Assembly: GCA_947459185.1 (NCBI GenBank)
Contig: CANHCU010000009.1
Location: forward strand, 1 to 54,379
Length of the DNA: 54,379 nt
Direction: 5' to 3'
DNA from: Planctomycetaceae bacterium
GTDB lineage: Bacteria; Planctomycetota; Planctomycetia; Pirellulales; UBA1268
Part shown: positions 44,806 through 53,280 of the stretch, in pieces
How the letters are laid out: each line of letters begins with the position of its first letter
Position numbering within the stretch: position 1 is the stretch's first letter
The notes under the pieces: generated by a model
Seen by the model: only the letters and a program-made list of their open reading frames with translations
Told to the model about the DNA's origin: nothing
The model's database searches: none
Made by a program: the position numbers and the translations under genes

Positions 44806-46037
44806 GGCACCACCTGCACAACTTCCTGCGATTCCATTCCTCCCGCAGCACCGACTTGAGGCACCGGCTCCCGTCGGCCAGGCGAGAGCCCGCCTGGCCC
44901 CTCGAGCCACCCCTCGCGAATCTCGCCAGCGGGCCGCGACAGACCGCGAACGACACCCCCCGGAAACGCCAGTTGCCAGAGCATGGCACCGGCGAACATG
45001 GCGGCGGCAATCGGCGTGCAGTATTTCAGACAGGTCGTCATCACCTGGTCGATGCGAAGGCGGGGCAGCGTCCACCGTACCCACATCATCAGCAGCACGC
45101 CGAGCGTGGCCTTCAGCAGCAGGTTGCCGCAGCCGATCAGACGCACGAAATAGTTGGCTGTGTCGCCGGTTCCCTCGCTCAAGCCCGCGAGCGTGGCGAC
45201 CGGAATCGGCCCGTTCCAGCCCCCAAGGAAGAGCAAGGCCGCCAGGGCGCTGACGAGGAACATCGAGCCGTACTCCGCCATGAAGAAGAAGCTCCACCTC
45301 AGCCCCGAATACTCGGTGTGAAAGCCGGCCACGAGTTCGCTCTCCGCCTCGGCGAGATCGAACGGGGCGCGATTCACACTGGCCACGGCACAGGTGACAT
45401 AGACCCAGAAAATCACGAACGTGAACGGGTCGTGGAAGAGATACCAGTTTGTGATCCAGCCGGCCTGTTTCTCAGCGATCGTGACCAGATCCATGCTGCC
45501 TGCGAGCATCACCGGCACGACCACGCACATGCCCAGCGGCACCTCATAGCTCACCACCTGGGCCGCTTCCCGCATGGCACCGAACAAGGACCATTTCGAG
45601 GCCGACGCATAACCGGCGAGAATCACCCCGAAGACCTCCAGGCCAAGCACCGCGACCACGAAGAACACACCGACATTCAGCCGCTGGCCCACGAAGTCGA
45701 AAGCGAACGGGAGGGCGATGAACGCACAAAACGATGCACAGAAACTGATGTAGGGGGCGAGCCGAAAGAGCATTCCGTCAGCCCCTTCGGGCATGAGGTC
45801 TTCCTTGGCGAGGAGTTTGATGCCGTCGGCGAGTGACTGGAGCCAGCCGAACCGCCCCCCGGTTCGCGTGGGTCCCAACCGGTCCTGAATTCGTGCGGCA
45901 ATCTTCCGCTCGGCCCAGATGAACACGAGTGCGCCACCCGCGATCACATTGAGGATCAGGGCGGCGGCGACAAACGCCGTAATGGTCCAGGCCAACCACT
46001 CGGGAAGGCCGACCGTGTTGATCAGAAAATCAGCCAT
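44802..46037 (-). CDS. nuoH: NADH-quinone oxidoreductase subunit H
   Basis: Membrane subunit that forms the quinone chamber. The 411-aa protein has ALVFIWAERKIAARIQDRLG, LADGIKLLAKEDLMPEGAD, the acidic funnel motif VNRAPFDLAEAESELVAGFH and the following TEYSGLRWSFFFMAEYGSM, all typical. The tail beyond the last helix (about 50 residues, GLSRPAGEIREGWLEGPGG onward) is extra. Start is ATG 46037; the gap of 168 bp to nuoD upstream is the longest inside the nuo cluster and holds a small hairpin. Confidence 0.95.
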   Translation of the reverse strand: MADFLINTVGLPEWLAWTITAFVAAALILNVIAGGALVFIWAERKIAARIQDRLGPTRTGGRFGWLQSLADGIKLLAKEDLMPEGADGMLFRLAPYISFCASFCAFIALPFAFDFVGQRLNVGVFFVVAVLGLEVFGVILAGYASASKWSLFGAMREAAQVVSYEVPLGMCVVVPVMLAGSMDLVTIAEKQAGWITNWYLFHDPFTFVIFWVYVTCAVASVNRAPFDLAEAESELVAGFHTEYSGLRWSFFFMAEYGSMFLVSALAALLFLGGWNGPIPVATLAGLSEGTGDTANYFVRLIGCGNLLLKATLGVLLMMWVRWTLPRLRIDQVMTTCLKYCTPIAAAMFAGAMLWQLAFPGGVVRGLSRPAGEIREGWLEGPGGLSPGRREPVPQVGAAGGMESQEVVQVVP

Positions 46038-46112
46038 CGGAACTGGTTTTCAGACTGGGTATGAGGCTGGGCAAAAAGCCCTCGAACCGACGATTTCCCG
46101 AGGGGAAACCGA

Positions 46113-46134
46113 CTTCGTGAAAAATCGCACGAAG
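46113..46134. other. Short hairpin in the nuoD-nuoH gap
   Basis: CTTCGTG (46113-46119) pairs with CACGAAG (46128-46134) around an 8-base loop in the 168-bp gap between nuoD and nuoH. It could set mRNA stability or partial termination; no T-run follows on the minus strand. Seen only as a pairing pattern. Confidence 0.35.
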
Positions 46135-46205
46135 TGTGCACCAAGTTGCTCGAATTCACAAGTACCACCGGGAAAAACCGGACGAAAGACTGCCGGTGGA
46201 TCGCC

Positions 46206-47414
46206 CTACCGGTCGATCTCGCCCATCACGATGTCGAGGCTGCCCACGATGGCCGGCACGTCGGCAATCAGGCAGCCGCGGCAGAGTTCGTGCGTGACGG
46301 CGAGATTCGAGAACGAACTCGACCGCGCCCGCACCCGCCACGGAATCGCCGAGCCGTCGCTGACGAGATAGAACCCCATCTGCCCCTTCGGGCACTCGGT
46401 CTCCAGGTAGGCGTCCCCTGCCGGAATCTTCTCGGTCAGTTTCACGGGCTCGCCAAGCGGGCCCTTGCAGGCGGAATAGCGGTCGATCGCCTGGCGCACG
46501 AGATCCATCGACTGCACCACTTCGAGCATCCGCACGAAGAATCGATGCCAGCAGTCACCGATCACCGTATCGGAAGGCACCGGCGGATACGCATGATCCC
46601 GCGGATAATGACCGTTTTTCATGACGGCCACCTCGAAGGCGTAGCCGTCATACATCGCTGTGTAGATGCTCTCGCCATCCCGACGCATGTCCTGATCGAC
46701 GCCGCTTCCCCGCAGCACAGGCCCCGAGCAGCCGTATTCGATCGCCAACTCGGGTGACATCACACCGATGGCTGCCGTCCGTTTCACGAAGATCGCGTTG
46801 GTGGTGAGCAGCGCATGGTATTCCTGGATAACCGGCTCGAACTGATCGAGGAATTCCTCACACTTGCGAAGCCAGCCCGGCGGCAGGTCGGCCGTCAGGC
46901 CACCCACCGTGATGTAGCTGTAGGTGAGACGAGCCCCGCACGCCTCCTCGAAGAGGTCGAGGATCTTTTCCCGTTCGCGGAAGGCATAGAGAAACGGGCT
47001 GAATGTGCCGAGATCCAGACCGTAGGCCCCCATCCCAACGAGATGGCTGGCGATCCGCCCCATCTCGGCAATGAGCACGCGAAGATGCCGCGCCCGCTCA
47101 CTCACCTGATACTGCATGAGTTTCTCGACGGCGAGCGACCAGCCGAGATTCATGTTCATCGCGGCAAGGTAGTCCATCCGGTCGGTGTAGGGGATCCACT
47201 GCCGCGCCGTCAGATTTTCACCGATCTTTTCCGCACACCGATGGAGATAGCCGATGTGGGGCTCGACCTCGGAGACGATTTCGCCGTCTGTGCGGAGCAC
47301 GAGCCTGAGCACGCCATGCGTGCTGGGATGCTGCGGCCCCATGTTAACGAGCATTTCGTCCGTACGGACGTCGAATTCGATGATCCGCGGATCGTCGTCG
47401 ATGAGCTGTGCCAT
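46206..47414 (-). CDS. nuoD: NADH-quinone oxidoreductase subunit D
   Basis: Hydrophilic 49-kDa subunit that forms the quinone-binding site with NuoB. The 402-aa protein has LVNMGPQHPSTHGVLRLVLR (with the quinone-site His), the YTDRMDYLAAMN segment with the expected Tyr, ARHLRVLIAEMGRIASHL, GPVLRGSGVDQDMRR and the C-terminal LDIVMGEIDR. Length is normal for NuoD alone, without a fused NuoC. It follows nuoC after 99 bp. Its partner nuoB is not in this window. Confidence 0.96.
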   Translation of the reverse strand: MAQLIDDDPRIIEFDVRTDEMLVNMGPQHPSTHGVLRLVLRTDGEIVSEVEPHIGYLHRCAEKIGENLTARQWIPYTDRMDYLAAMNMNLGWSLAVEKLMQYQVSERARHLRVLIAEMGRIASHLVGMGAYGLDLGTFSPFLYAFREREKILDLFEEACGARLTYSYITVGGLTADLPPGWLRKCEEFLDQFEPVIQEYHALLTTNAIFVKRTAAIGVMSPELAIEYGCSGPVLRGSGVDQDMRRDGESIYTAMYDGYAFEVAVMKNGHYPRDHAYPPVPSDTVIGDCWHRFFVRMLEVVQSMDLVRQAIDRYSACKGPLGEPVKLTEKIPAGDAYLETECPKGQMGFYLVSDGSAIPWRVRARSSSFSNLAVTHELCRGCLIADVPAIVGSLDIVMGEIDR

Positions 47415-47513
47415 GGTGGTGTGTTCGTCCTTTCCAAACCAGGTGACGATCGATCAACGCGAAAAGACCGTGATGCCGCTTCTGCAACCTATCTTTTTGT
47501 GCAACCTGTCTTG

Positions 47514-48044
47514 CTAGCGGCCGCGGATGCCGTGGTATTCGACGGGTTGCTCGTAATCCTTGCGGAGCGGATAGCCTTCCCAGTCTTCTGGGCAGAGGAT
47601 CCGCCGCAGATCGGGATGGCCGGTGAACATCACTCCCGACAGGTCGTAGACCTCGCGTTCGTGCCAGTTGGCGCCACGCCACACACCCGACACGCTCGCC
47701 ACCTCGGGCAACTGGCCGGGCACGTCCCCCTTCCACCGTGGCAGTTTCACCTTCAGCACGATGCTGACCCGGGAGGCCGTGCTCCAGAGGTGGTAGACGA
47801 GTTCCGTGTGGGGCTGCCACGTCACCTTGGCGGCCTTCTTCGGATCGGGCTCGAACCAATCGATCGCGGTGATGCACTCCAGTGCGTCAAACCGCACTTC
47901 GCTCTTCTCACGCAGCCAGCGGCAGACATCCACCACCCGCTCGGGGTTGACTTCGATCCAGGGATCGAGAGCGTCAAGACGGCTGCCCGAAACCGCCCCA
48001 GGCAGGGCGTGCTCCAGCTGTTCCAGGAATCCAGGGCCTCTCAT
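47514..48044 (-). CDS. nuoC: NADH-quinone oxidoreductase subunit C
   Basis: Hydrophilic 30-kDa subunit, 176 aa. The signature [20 protein letters not shown] is followed by [20 protein letters not shown] and LRKDYEQP, the standard C-terminal family block. It is a separate gene rather than a NuoCD fusion. Start is ATG 48044; it lies 53 bp after nuoA, leaving no room for nuoB in its usual place. Confidence 0.95.
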   Translation of the reverse strand: MRGPGFLEQLEHALPGAVSGSRLDALDPWIEVNPERVVDVCRWLREKSEVRFDALECITAIDWFEPDPKKAAKVTWQPHTELVYHLWSTASRVSIVLKVKLPRWKGDVPGQLPEVASVSGVWRGANWHEREVYDLSGVMFTGHPDLRRILCPEDWEGYPLRKDYEQPVEYHGIRGR

Positions 48045-48097
48045 GGCAGACCTTCGTTCAATTCGTTCGGGGGAGACTTGATCCTGCGCGACAGCGG

Positions 48098-48733
48098 CTA
48101 CCCAGTCGTGTTTCGAGTGGCGTTTCGACCGCCCGCCGCAGAGCCCTGCCCGGCGGCAACCTGCGTGGAAACGGCACGAACCCAGTCAAGATCGCCGCGG
48201 TACCAGACGTAGGCAAACCCGGTCAACAACACGGCGAAAAACACCGCCATGTCCACCGCCGCCGTTCGGGCGAGCAGCGTGCCGGCATGCGACACCGCCT
48301 CCGCGGCGCCGGTGATCGCGCCGGCGGTCGTCTCACCAGCCGCCTCAGGAAACACCGGGACAGCAGGGTTTTTCAGGCCGAGCTCACGCATCAGCCCAGC
48401 CGCCGCGGGCGTCAGCGTCTGGCCGTCGGCTTGCACGGTGACGAGGGTGGGATCCGCCATTTGCACCGCTTTGCCGAAGACAGTTGCCCAAGGAAAGAAC
48501 AGGGCCACCTCGACGTCGAAAATGATGAACAGCAGTGCAACGACGTAAAACCGTAGGTCGAACTGCACAAAACTCGAGCCGATCGTGGGCTCTCCGCACT
48601 CGTAGACCTCGAGTTTCTCCGAGTTCGGAACCTGCGGCCGCACAAGCCAGCCGATGAGGAGGTTGACGAAGAGAAACGCGGCCCCGAGGGCCACGAAGAG
48701 GGCGACATAGCCGGCGATCAGGACGGGATGCAT
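48098..48733 (-). CDS. nuoA: NADH-quinone oxidoreductase subunit A, with an insertion
   Basis: Membrane subunit of complex I. At 211 aa it is much longer than the usual 120-150. The first helix, the loop with [18 protein letters not shown] and the second helix [20 protein letters not shown] are canonical. After PWATVF there is a soluble insert of about 70 residues (87-158, Ala/Thr-rich), then the third helix [20 protein letters not shown]. The final 25 residues are a Gly/Ala/Asn tail. Start is ATG 48733, 35 bp after nuoI. Confidence 0.93.
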   Translation of the reverse strand: MHPVLIAGYVALFVALGAAFLFVNLLIGWLVRPQVPNSEKLEVYECGEPTIGSSFVQFDLRFYVVALLFIIFDVEVALFFPWATVFGKAVQMADPTLVTVQADGQTLTPAAAGLMRELGLKNPAVPVFPEAAGETTAGAITGAAEAVSHAGTLLARTAAVDMAVFFAVLLTGFAYVWYRGDLDWVRAVSTQVAAGQGSAAGGRNATRNTTG

Positions 48734-48768
48734 CAGAACTCACTCGGCAGGAAATCGAGGTAGAACGA

Positions 48769-49296
48769 TCACTGGTTAGGGCCGCCGTGCACGGGATCGA
48801 CAATGACCTTCGAGGCCGCCACAGCGGTCGGATTGAGGGTGGAACGCCCCCAGGCAACATCCACCGGCAGCCTCGCGAAATCGACAATCGTGCCATCGCG
48901 GCTGTAGCAGCTCAGGTCGAGCGTCGATCCCATGAAAATACAGTCTACCGGACAGGGTTCCACGCAGAGCGCGCAGAACATGCACTTCGAGTAGTCGATC
49001 GTAAAGCCAGTGACCTGAAAGCCCTTGCCTCCGCTCACCCGCTCCTTGCCAATGTAGATGCAATCGACCGGGCAGGCTTTGGCGCACTGGTCGCAGGCAA
49101 TGCACGTGGTCAGGTCGTAGCGATGAAAGCCCCGGTAGCGAGCCGCGACCGGCGCCGGCAGTTCCGGGTACTCGAAGTGTTCAGTAAATGTCCGGCGGTT
49201 CTGGTCATAGGTGCTGCTGAACACCCGCAAGGTTACCAGCATGCCGTCCGCAACGGTTCGCACGGCGGTGAACAGATTGAGAAACCACTCGCGCAT
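48769..49296 (-). CDS. nuoI: NADH-quinone oxidoreductase subunit I (2x[4Fe-4S])
   Basis: Ferredoxin-like subunit that carries clusters N6a and N6b, 175 aa. The ligands are C65, C68, C71, C75 (CIACDQCAKACP) and C105, C108, C111, C115 (CMFCALCVEPCP). The N-terminal amphipathic region (MREWFLNLFTAVRTVADGML) fits NuoI. It is the first gene of the cluster, an unusual place since nuoI normally sits between nuoH and nuoJ. Start is ATG 49296. The promoter should lie in the 467-bp gap upstream. Confidence 0.95.
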   Translation of the reverse strand: MREWFLNLFTAVRTVADGMLVTLRVFSSTYDQNRRTFTEHFEYPELPAPVAARYRGFHRYDLTTCIACDQCAKACPVDCIYIGKERVSGGKGFQVTGFTIDYSKCMFCALCVEPCPVDCIFMGSTLDLSCYSRDGTIVDFARLPVDVAWGRSTLNPTAVAASKVIVDPVHGGPNQ

Positions 49297-49763
49297 GGCA
49301 CTTCCAGTCGAAGGTGCATCCGAACCGCGTCAGCCCCTGCAATTGGCGGCGTATGAAGTCACCGCAGAGCAGAGCGTCGTGAGAGTATAGGGACCGCCAT
49401 CGCGCCAACAAGCGGCGAGGCTGTTTTCTGCGGCGGCATGGCGATTGATGTCCGCCGCAGCGCGGCGATTGCCCCCACCGCCAGCCTGCCGGCGATTGTC
49501 TGGCGGATGTCGGGCCAGGTGTCCACCTCACCACCACCCCCTCCATGCAGGGGTTTTTTCGGACCCGGCCGACGAGGCCAGTCTTGTTTCTCCATCCAGT
49601 TTTTCATCCAGGAATTCGTCTTGGCCCAGGAATTGCTTGACCAGACCGCAAAACCCTCTACAGTTAAAGCATCGGAGTCGACGCAGATTACCCTTCCTCC
49701 GCCACTGCGGCGGTCGAAACGGGAAAGCGAATTCGCTCCGTCGGACCGCCAAGGAAGGTTTCA
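49297..49763. promoter_or_regulatory. 467-bp divergent regulatory region between nuoI and csrA 2
   Basis: No gene is seen here. On the plus strand a promoter-like pair TTGACC (49637-49642) and TACAGT (49659-49664), 16 bases apart, lies about 100 bp before csrA. A short plus-strand hairpin CCCCT/AGGGG (49538-49553) followed by TTTTTT looks like an intrinsic terminator and could end an upstream plus-strand transcript. The nuo promoter on the minus strand must also be in this gap but no clear hexamers were found. Confidence 0.5.
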
Positions 49764-50003
49764 ATGTTGGTCCTGTCGCGAAAAAAAGACGAGAGCATCG
49801 TCATCAACAACGACATCACAATCGTTGTGGTGGAGATTCGTGGCGATAAGGTCCGTCTCGGCGTCGAGGCACCGAAAGAGGTGCCCGTGCACAGGCAGGA
49901 AGTGTTCGAGGCGATTGCCAGAGGTGAGACGGTCGCCGAACCGCTTGATGCCGATGCAGCCAAGGTTCGCAGCGCGGAAGATTCGCCGCCCTCCGTTGGC
50001 TGA
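49764..50003 (+). CDS. csrA: Carbon storage regulator CsrA, paralogue 2
   Basis: A 79-aa CsrA. MLVLSRKKDESIVINNDITI and VRLGVEAPKEVPVHRQEVFE are the conserved parts, with the RNA-contact VPVHR motif intact. It shares the core with paralogue 1 at 35315, but the tail is different (acidic, ADAAKVRSAEDSPP). A strong AAGGAAGG precedes the ATG by five bases. It has its own promoter-like sequence and no fliW beside it, so FliW control, if any, is in trans. Confidence 0.95.
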   Translation: MLVLSRKKDESIVINNDITIVVVEIRGDKVRLGVEAPKEVPVHRQEVFEAIARGETVAEPLDADAAKVRSAEDSPPSVG

Positions 50004-50137
50004 CACTTCGCGGCTCGAAGCCGCGTCCGACCGGCGGATTGCAGCAGCCATTGGCCGCAGGAACGGGCACCCCACAATTTCGTTCTTCGAGTGAGGCTGT
50101 TCGAACCCACGTTTCACGGTATGCTTTGCTCACGTGC

Positions 50138-50210
50138 GGCCCTGTCGTCTAGGGGCCTAGGACACTGGCCTTTCACGCCGGTAACACGGGTTCGAATCCC
50201 GTCAGGGTCA
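50138..50210 (+). tRNA. tRNA-Glu (anticodon UUC)
   Basis: The acceptor stem pairs GGCCCTG (50138-50144) with CAGGGTC (50203-50209), followed by A at 50210. The anticodon arm is CTGGC-CTTTCAC-GCCGG with anticodon TTC at 50172-50174, reading GAA and GAG. The T arm has ACGGGTTCGAATCCCGT. Length is 73 nt with no encoded CCA. Confidence 0.96.
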
Positions 50211-50345
50211 TTTGCTCGCATTATCACTCCGCACGCTCTCGCAACGCGATCTCTCGTTCTCTCTTTCTCCCGGACTGACTCGTCTCCTGCCAGCCTTCTT
50301 CGATTCAGCCACTCCGCCTGAAACTTTGCACTGAGCCGTTCTTGT

Positions 50346-51377
50346 ATGGCCGACTCCTACGACGCCGTTCTGCTGGTCTCGTTTGGTGGTCCCGATGGCC
50401 CGGATGATGTGATGCCGTTTCTGGAAAACGTGCTCCGCGGGCGAAACGTGCCGCGAGAACGCATGCTGGAAGTGGCGGAGCACTACCAACACTTCGGTGG
50501 CAAGAGTCCGATCAACGAGCAGAACCTTGCGCTCCTCGCCGCACTGCGGGAAGAACTCGACCGCTGTGGACCGCACCTGCCTGTCTACTGGGGCAATCGG
50601 AACTGGCATCCGCTGCTCACCGACACGATCCGTGAGATGGCCGATGCCGGAGTGAAACGAGCCATCGCGTTTGTCACCAGCGCCTACAGCAGCTACTCCG
50701 GCTGTCGCCAATACCGTGAAAATATTGCCGCCGCCTGCGCCGCGGTCGGCGAACGGGCACCGCAGATCGACAAAATTCGCGTGTTCTTCAACCACCCGGG
50801 CTTTGTCGGGCCGATGGCCGACAACGTGACACGGGCGCTTGGCCGGTTTCCTGAGAGCGATCGCGCGACGGTCCCCGTCCTCTTCACGGCACATAGCATT
50901 CCCACGTCGATGGCCGACGGATGCCGGTATGGCGTGCAATTGGAGGAGGCTTGCCGTCTCGTCGCTGAACAGGCTGGGGTTACCGACTGGAAGCTCGTCT
51001 ACCAGAGCCGGAGCGGCCCCCCGACCCAACCCTGGCTGGAACCCGACATTTGTGATGCGATCCGGGATCGTCATGCCCACGGCGGCCGCCAACTGGTGAT
51101 CGCACCAATCGGCTTCATCTCCGACCACATGGAGGTGTTGTACGACCTCGATACTGAGGCGGCGGACCTCTGCCGCGAACTGGGCGTCGAGATGGTGCGG
51201 GCGGCCACGGTCGGCACCGATCCGGCTTTCATCGGCATGGTTCGCGATCTGATTGCCGAACGCAACGGCATGCTCAGCGACAGGGCGGCCATCGGACGGC
51301 TGCCCGCGAACCATGACGTCTGCCCGCTCGATTGCTGTCCGGCTCCGGCAGGCCGCCCTGCCGGACGGCCCGCATGA
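50346..51377 (+). CDS. hemH: Ferrochelatase (HemH/CpfC)
   Basis: Inserts iron into a porphyrin at the end of haem synthesis. The 343-aa protein has the opening AVLLVSFGGPDGPDDVMPFL and GGKSPINEQNLALL, the active-site H183 (FTAHSIP) and E263 (SDHMEVLYDLD). The wording resembles actinobacterial enzymes, which use coproporphyrin, so the substrate may be coproporphyrin III. C120 (YSGCRQYREN) plus C326, C330 and C331 near the end (VCPLDCCP) could ligate a [2Fe-2S] cluster as in mycobacterial ferrochelatase; this is inference from Cys placement. It is coupled to the next gene by an ATGA overlap. Confidence 0.93.
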   Translation: MADSYDAVLLVSFGGPDGPDDVMPFLENVLRGRNVPRERMLEVAEHYQHFGGKSPINEQNLALLAALREELDRCGPHLPVYWGNRNWHPLLTDTIREMADAGVKRAIAFVTSAYSSYSGCRQYRENIAAACAAVGERAPQIDKIRVFFNHPGFVGPMADNVTRALGRFPESDRATVPVLFTAHSIPTSMADGCRYGVQLEEACRLVAEQAGVTDWKLVYQSRSGPPTQPWLEPDICDAIRDRHAHGGRQLVIAPIGFISDHMEVLYDLDTEAADLCRELGVEMVRAATVGTDPAFIGMVRDLIAERNGMLSDRAAIGRLPANHDVCPLDCCPAPAGRPAGRPA

Positions 51378-52042
51378 CGGGCATGCCCGGCGCAGCCGCG
51401 ACTGGCGCAGCGGCAAATGTCGCAGCATCGTGGGAATGCGTCTCGCTCGTGCACGGATTCTTTGCCAACCCCGTGATGATGACCGTGCTGGGGCATCGGC
51501 TTGACCGTCGGGGCTACATCGCCAGACCGTGGGGCTACTGGAACATGCGTCGCTCAATTCTCGAGCACGCCGAAGCCTTCAGCCGTGAATTAGTCCGGCT
51601 CGATGCCGATCGGGCCGTCGGCACGATCCACCTCGTGACCCACAGCATGGGCGGGATCATTGCCCGGGCGGCGCTCGAACGATTCCGCCCGCGGAAGCTC
51701 GGCCGGTTCGTCATGCTGGCGCCACCCAACCACGGTTCGTTTGTGGCCACCGCAATTGCTGGCGTTTTCGGAGGGGTGTTCAAACCGGTGGCCGAACTGA
51801 CCACCGCCCCTGACAGCCTGGTCAATTCACTCAGCATGCCGGCGGGCGTTGATGTTGGCGTGATCGCAGCCTCGCGAGATGCACTGGTTGCACCGGAGAG
51901 CACACGGCCCGACGTGCCTCATGCCCACGTCACCATTACCTGCCTCCACTCGAGCCTGTTGTTTCGCCGTGATGCCGCCGATCTCGTGGCTGCATTCCTG
52001 GCCACAGGCACGTTTCCCGAGCCCGAGCCACGCCGCCGTTGA
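51374..52042 (+). CDS. Alpha/beta-hydrolase, lipase-like
   Basis: A 222-aa predicted hydrolase with the nucleophile elbow HSMGG (in IHLVTHSMGGIIARAALERF) and the early motif CVSLVHGFFANPVMM, which gives the oxyanion HG. The segment MLAPPNHGSFVATAI is typical of the lipase/PGAP1-like group. The catalytic His is probably in TCLHSSLLF near the end. No signal peptide is evident at the ATG 51374, which overlaps the hemH stop by four bases. Substrate is unknown. Confidence 0.82.
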   Translation: MTGMPGAAATGAAANVAASWECVSLVHGFFANPVMMTVLGHRLDRRGYIARPWGYWNMRRSILEHAEAFSRELVRLDADRAVGTIHLVTHSMGGIIARAALERFRPRKLGRFVMLAPPNHGSFVATAIAGVFGGVFKPVAELTTAPDSLVNSLSMPAGVDVGVIAASRDALVAPESTRPDVPHAHVTITCLHSSLLFRRDAADLVAAFLATGTFPEPEPRRR

Positions 52043-52100
52043 CCGTCGAAGAAGCTGACCGTCGAAAAAGCCGCCGCCATCCGCGCAGGAAACCGCCCCG

Positions 52101-53075
52101 ATGAACATGGCCCCCCGGCCCGTTGGATCGTCTGGACTTACCGTTGGGCCGCTGGGCCTGGGCTGCTGGCCACTGGCAGGCATGACGCGATCGGGCATCA
52201 CGCCTGCGGCGGCCGTGGCCACGGTGGCAGCCGCACTCGACGCCGGCATCGGGCACCTCGACACGGCGTACTGCTACGGCGAGGCGGGCGAGAGCGAGCG
52301 GGCGATTGCCCAGGCGATGGCAGGCCGCCGGCGCGACGACGCGGTGATTGCCAGCAAGTGCGGCATTCACTGGGAGCCGGGCAGAAAACAGTGCCTGGAT
52401 GGACGGCCGGAGAGGATCCGAGCCGAAGTTGACGAAAGCCTCGGACGGCTCGGCACCGATCACCTCGACCTGCTCTACCTGCACGCCCCCGACCCGACGA
52501 TCCCGATCGAGGAATCGGCCGGCGCACTGTCGCAGCTGCTCGCTGCCGGAAAAACCCGCGCCGTGGGCGTATCCAACGTGTCGCTCGTGCAGTTGGAACA
52601 GTTCGCCGCCGCCTGCCCGCTCTCCGCCTGCCAGATGCACTACAACATGCTGCAACGTGAGATCGAAGCGGAGATTCTGCCATGGTGCCGAACTCGAGGC
52701 GTGGCGATGTTCGTCTACTGGCCGCTGATGAAGGGCCTGCTGGCCGGCGGCATGGCACGCGACCTGGTGTTTCCGACGACGGACAGCCGCCACAAATACC
52801 CTATGTTCAACGGCACAGAGTTTCAGCGCAACCTCGACTTTGTGGAGGCGTTGGGGCCGGTGACGCGTCGGCTTGGCTGCACGCTGCCCGATCTGGTGCT
52901 GGCCTGGACCGCCGAGCAGCCTGGCATCACCTGCGTGCTCTTCGGTGCCACGTCGCCGGAGCAGGTTGGCACGAACGCTCAAGCCCTACGATGCGAACTC
53001 GACGATAACGCCAGAGAGGCGATCACCGACGCGATCCGGGATCGCGGACCAGTCGCCAATCGCCGGGCTGTGTAA
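52101..53075 (+). CDS. Aldo/keto reductase
   Basis: A 324-aa NAD(P)H-dependent oxidoreductase of the AKR superfamily. It has LGLGCWPLAG, the catalytic Asp-Tyr region LDTAYCYGEAGESERAIAQA, the lysine in IASKCGIHW and HLDLLYLHAPDP with the conserved His, then the cofactor segment FGATSPEQVGTN near the C-terminus. All four catalytic positions (Asp, Tyr, Lys, His) are seen. Substrate is not predictable. It lies 58 bp after the hydrolase and is followed by a small terminator-like hairpin. Confidence 0.9.
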   Translation: MNMAPRPVGSSGLTVGPLGLGCWPLAGMTRSGITPAAAVATVAAALDAGIGHLDTAYCYGEAGESERAIAQAMAGRRRDDAVIASKCGIHWEPGRKQCLDGRPERIRAEVDESLGRLGTDHLDLLYLHAPDPTIPIEESAGALSQLLAAGKTRAVGVSNVSLVQLEQFAAACPLSACQMHYNMLQREIEAEILPWCRTRGVAMFVYWPLMKGLLAGGMARDLVFPTTDSRHKYPMFNGTEFQRNLDFVEALGPVTRRLGCTLPDLVLAWTAEQPGITCVLFGATSPEQVGTNAQALRCELDDNAREAITDAIRDRGPVANRRAV

Positions 53076-53102
53076 ACGAAAAACATCGCATCGTGTCGCC
53101 CC

Positions 53103-53120
53103 GACGGGCGGATGCCCGTC
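53103..53120 (+). terminator. Small hairpin after the aldo/keto reductase gene
   Basis: GACGGGC (53103-53109) and GCCCGTC (53114-53120) pair around GGAT, 28 bp after the stop. There is no clear T-run, so it is a weak terminator candidate for the hemH-hydrolase-reductase transcript. Confidence 0.4.
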
Positions 53121-53280
53121 CTCATTCCGTCTCTTGGCAAACGCAGTTTGCTGGTGCTGAGCTTCGCATCGTGCGAGGCAGTCGCGGATGAGGTTGGACG
53201 AGGACGTTCTGTCGTCCGGATTCCCTTGCTGGCGCTGCGGGCTTGGATGGACCCCGTGCTTCGATGCCCCCGTTGGACAA

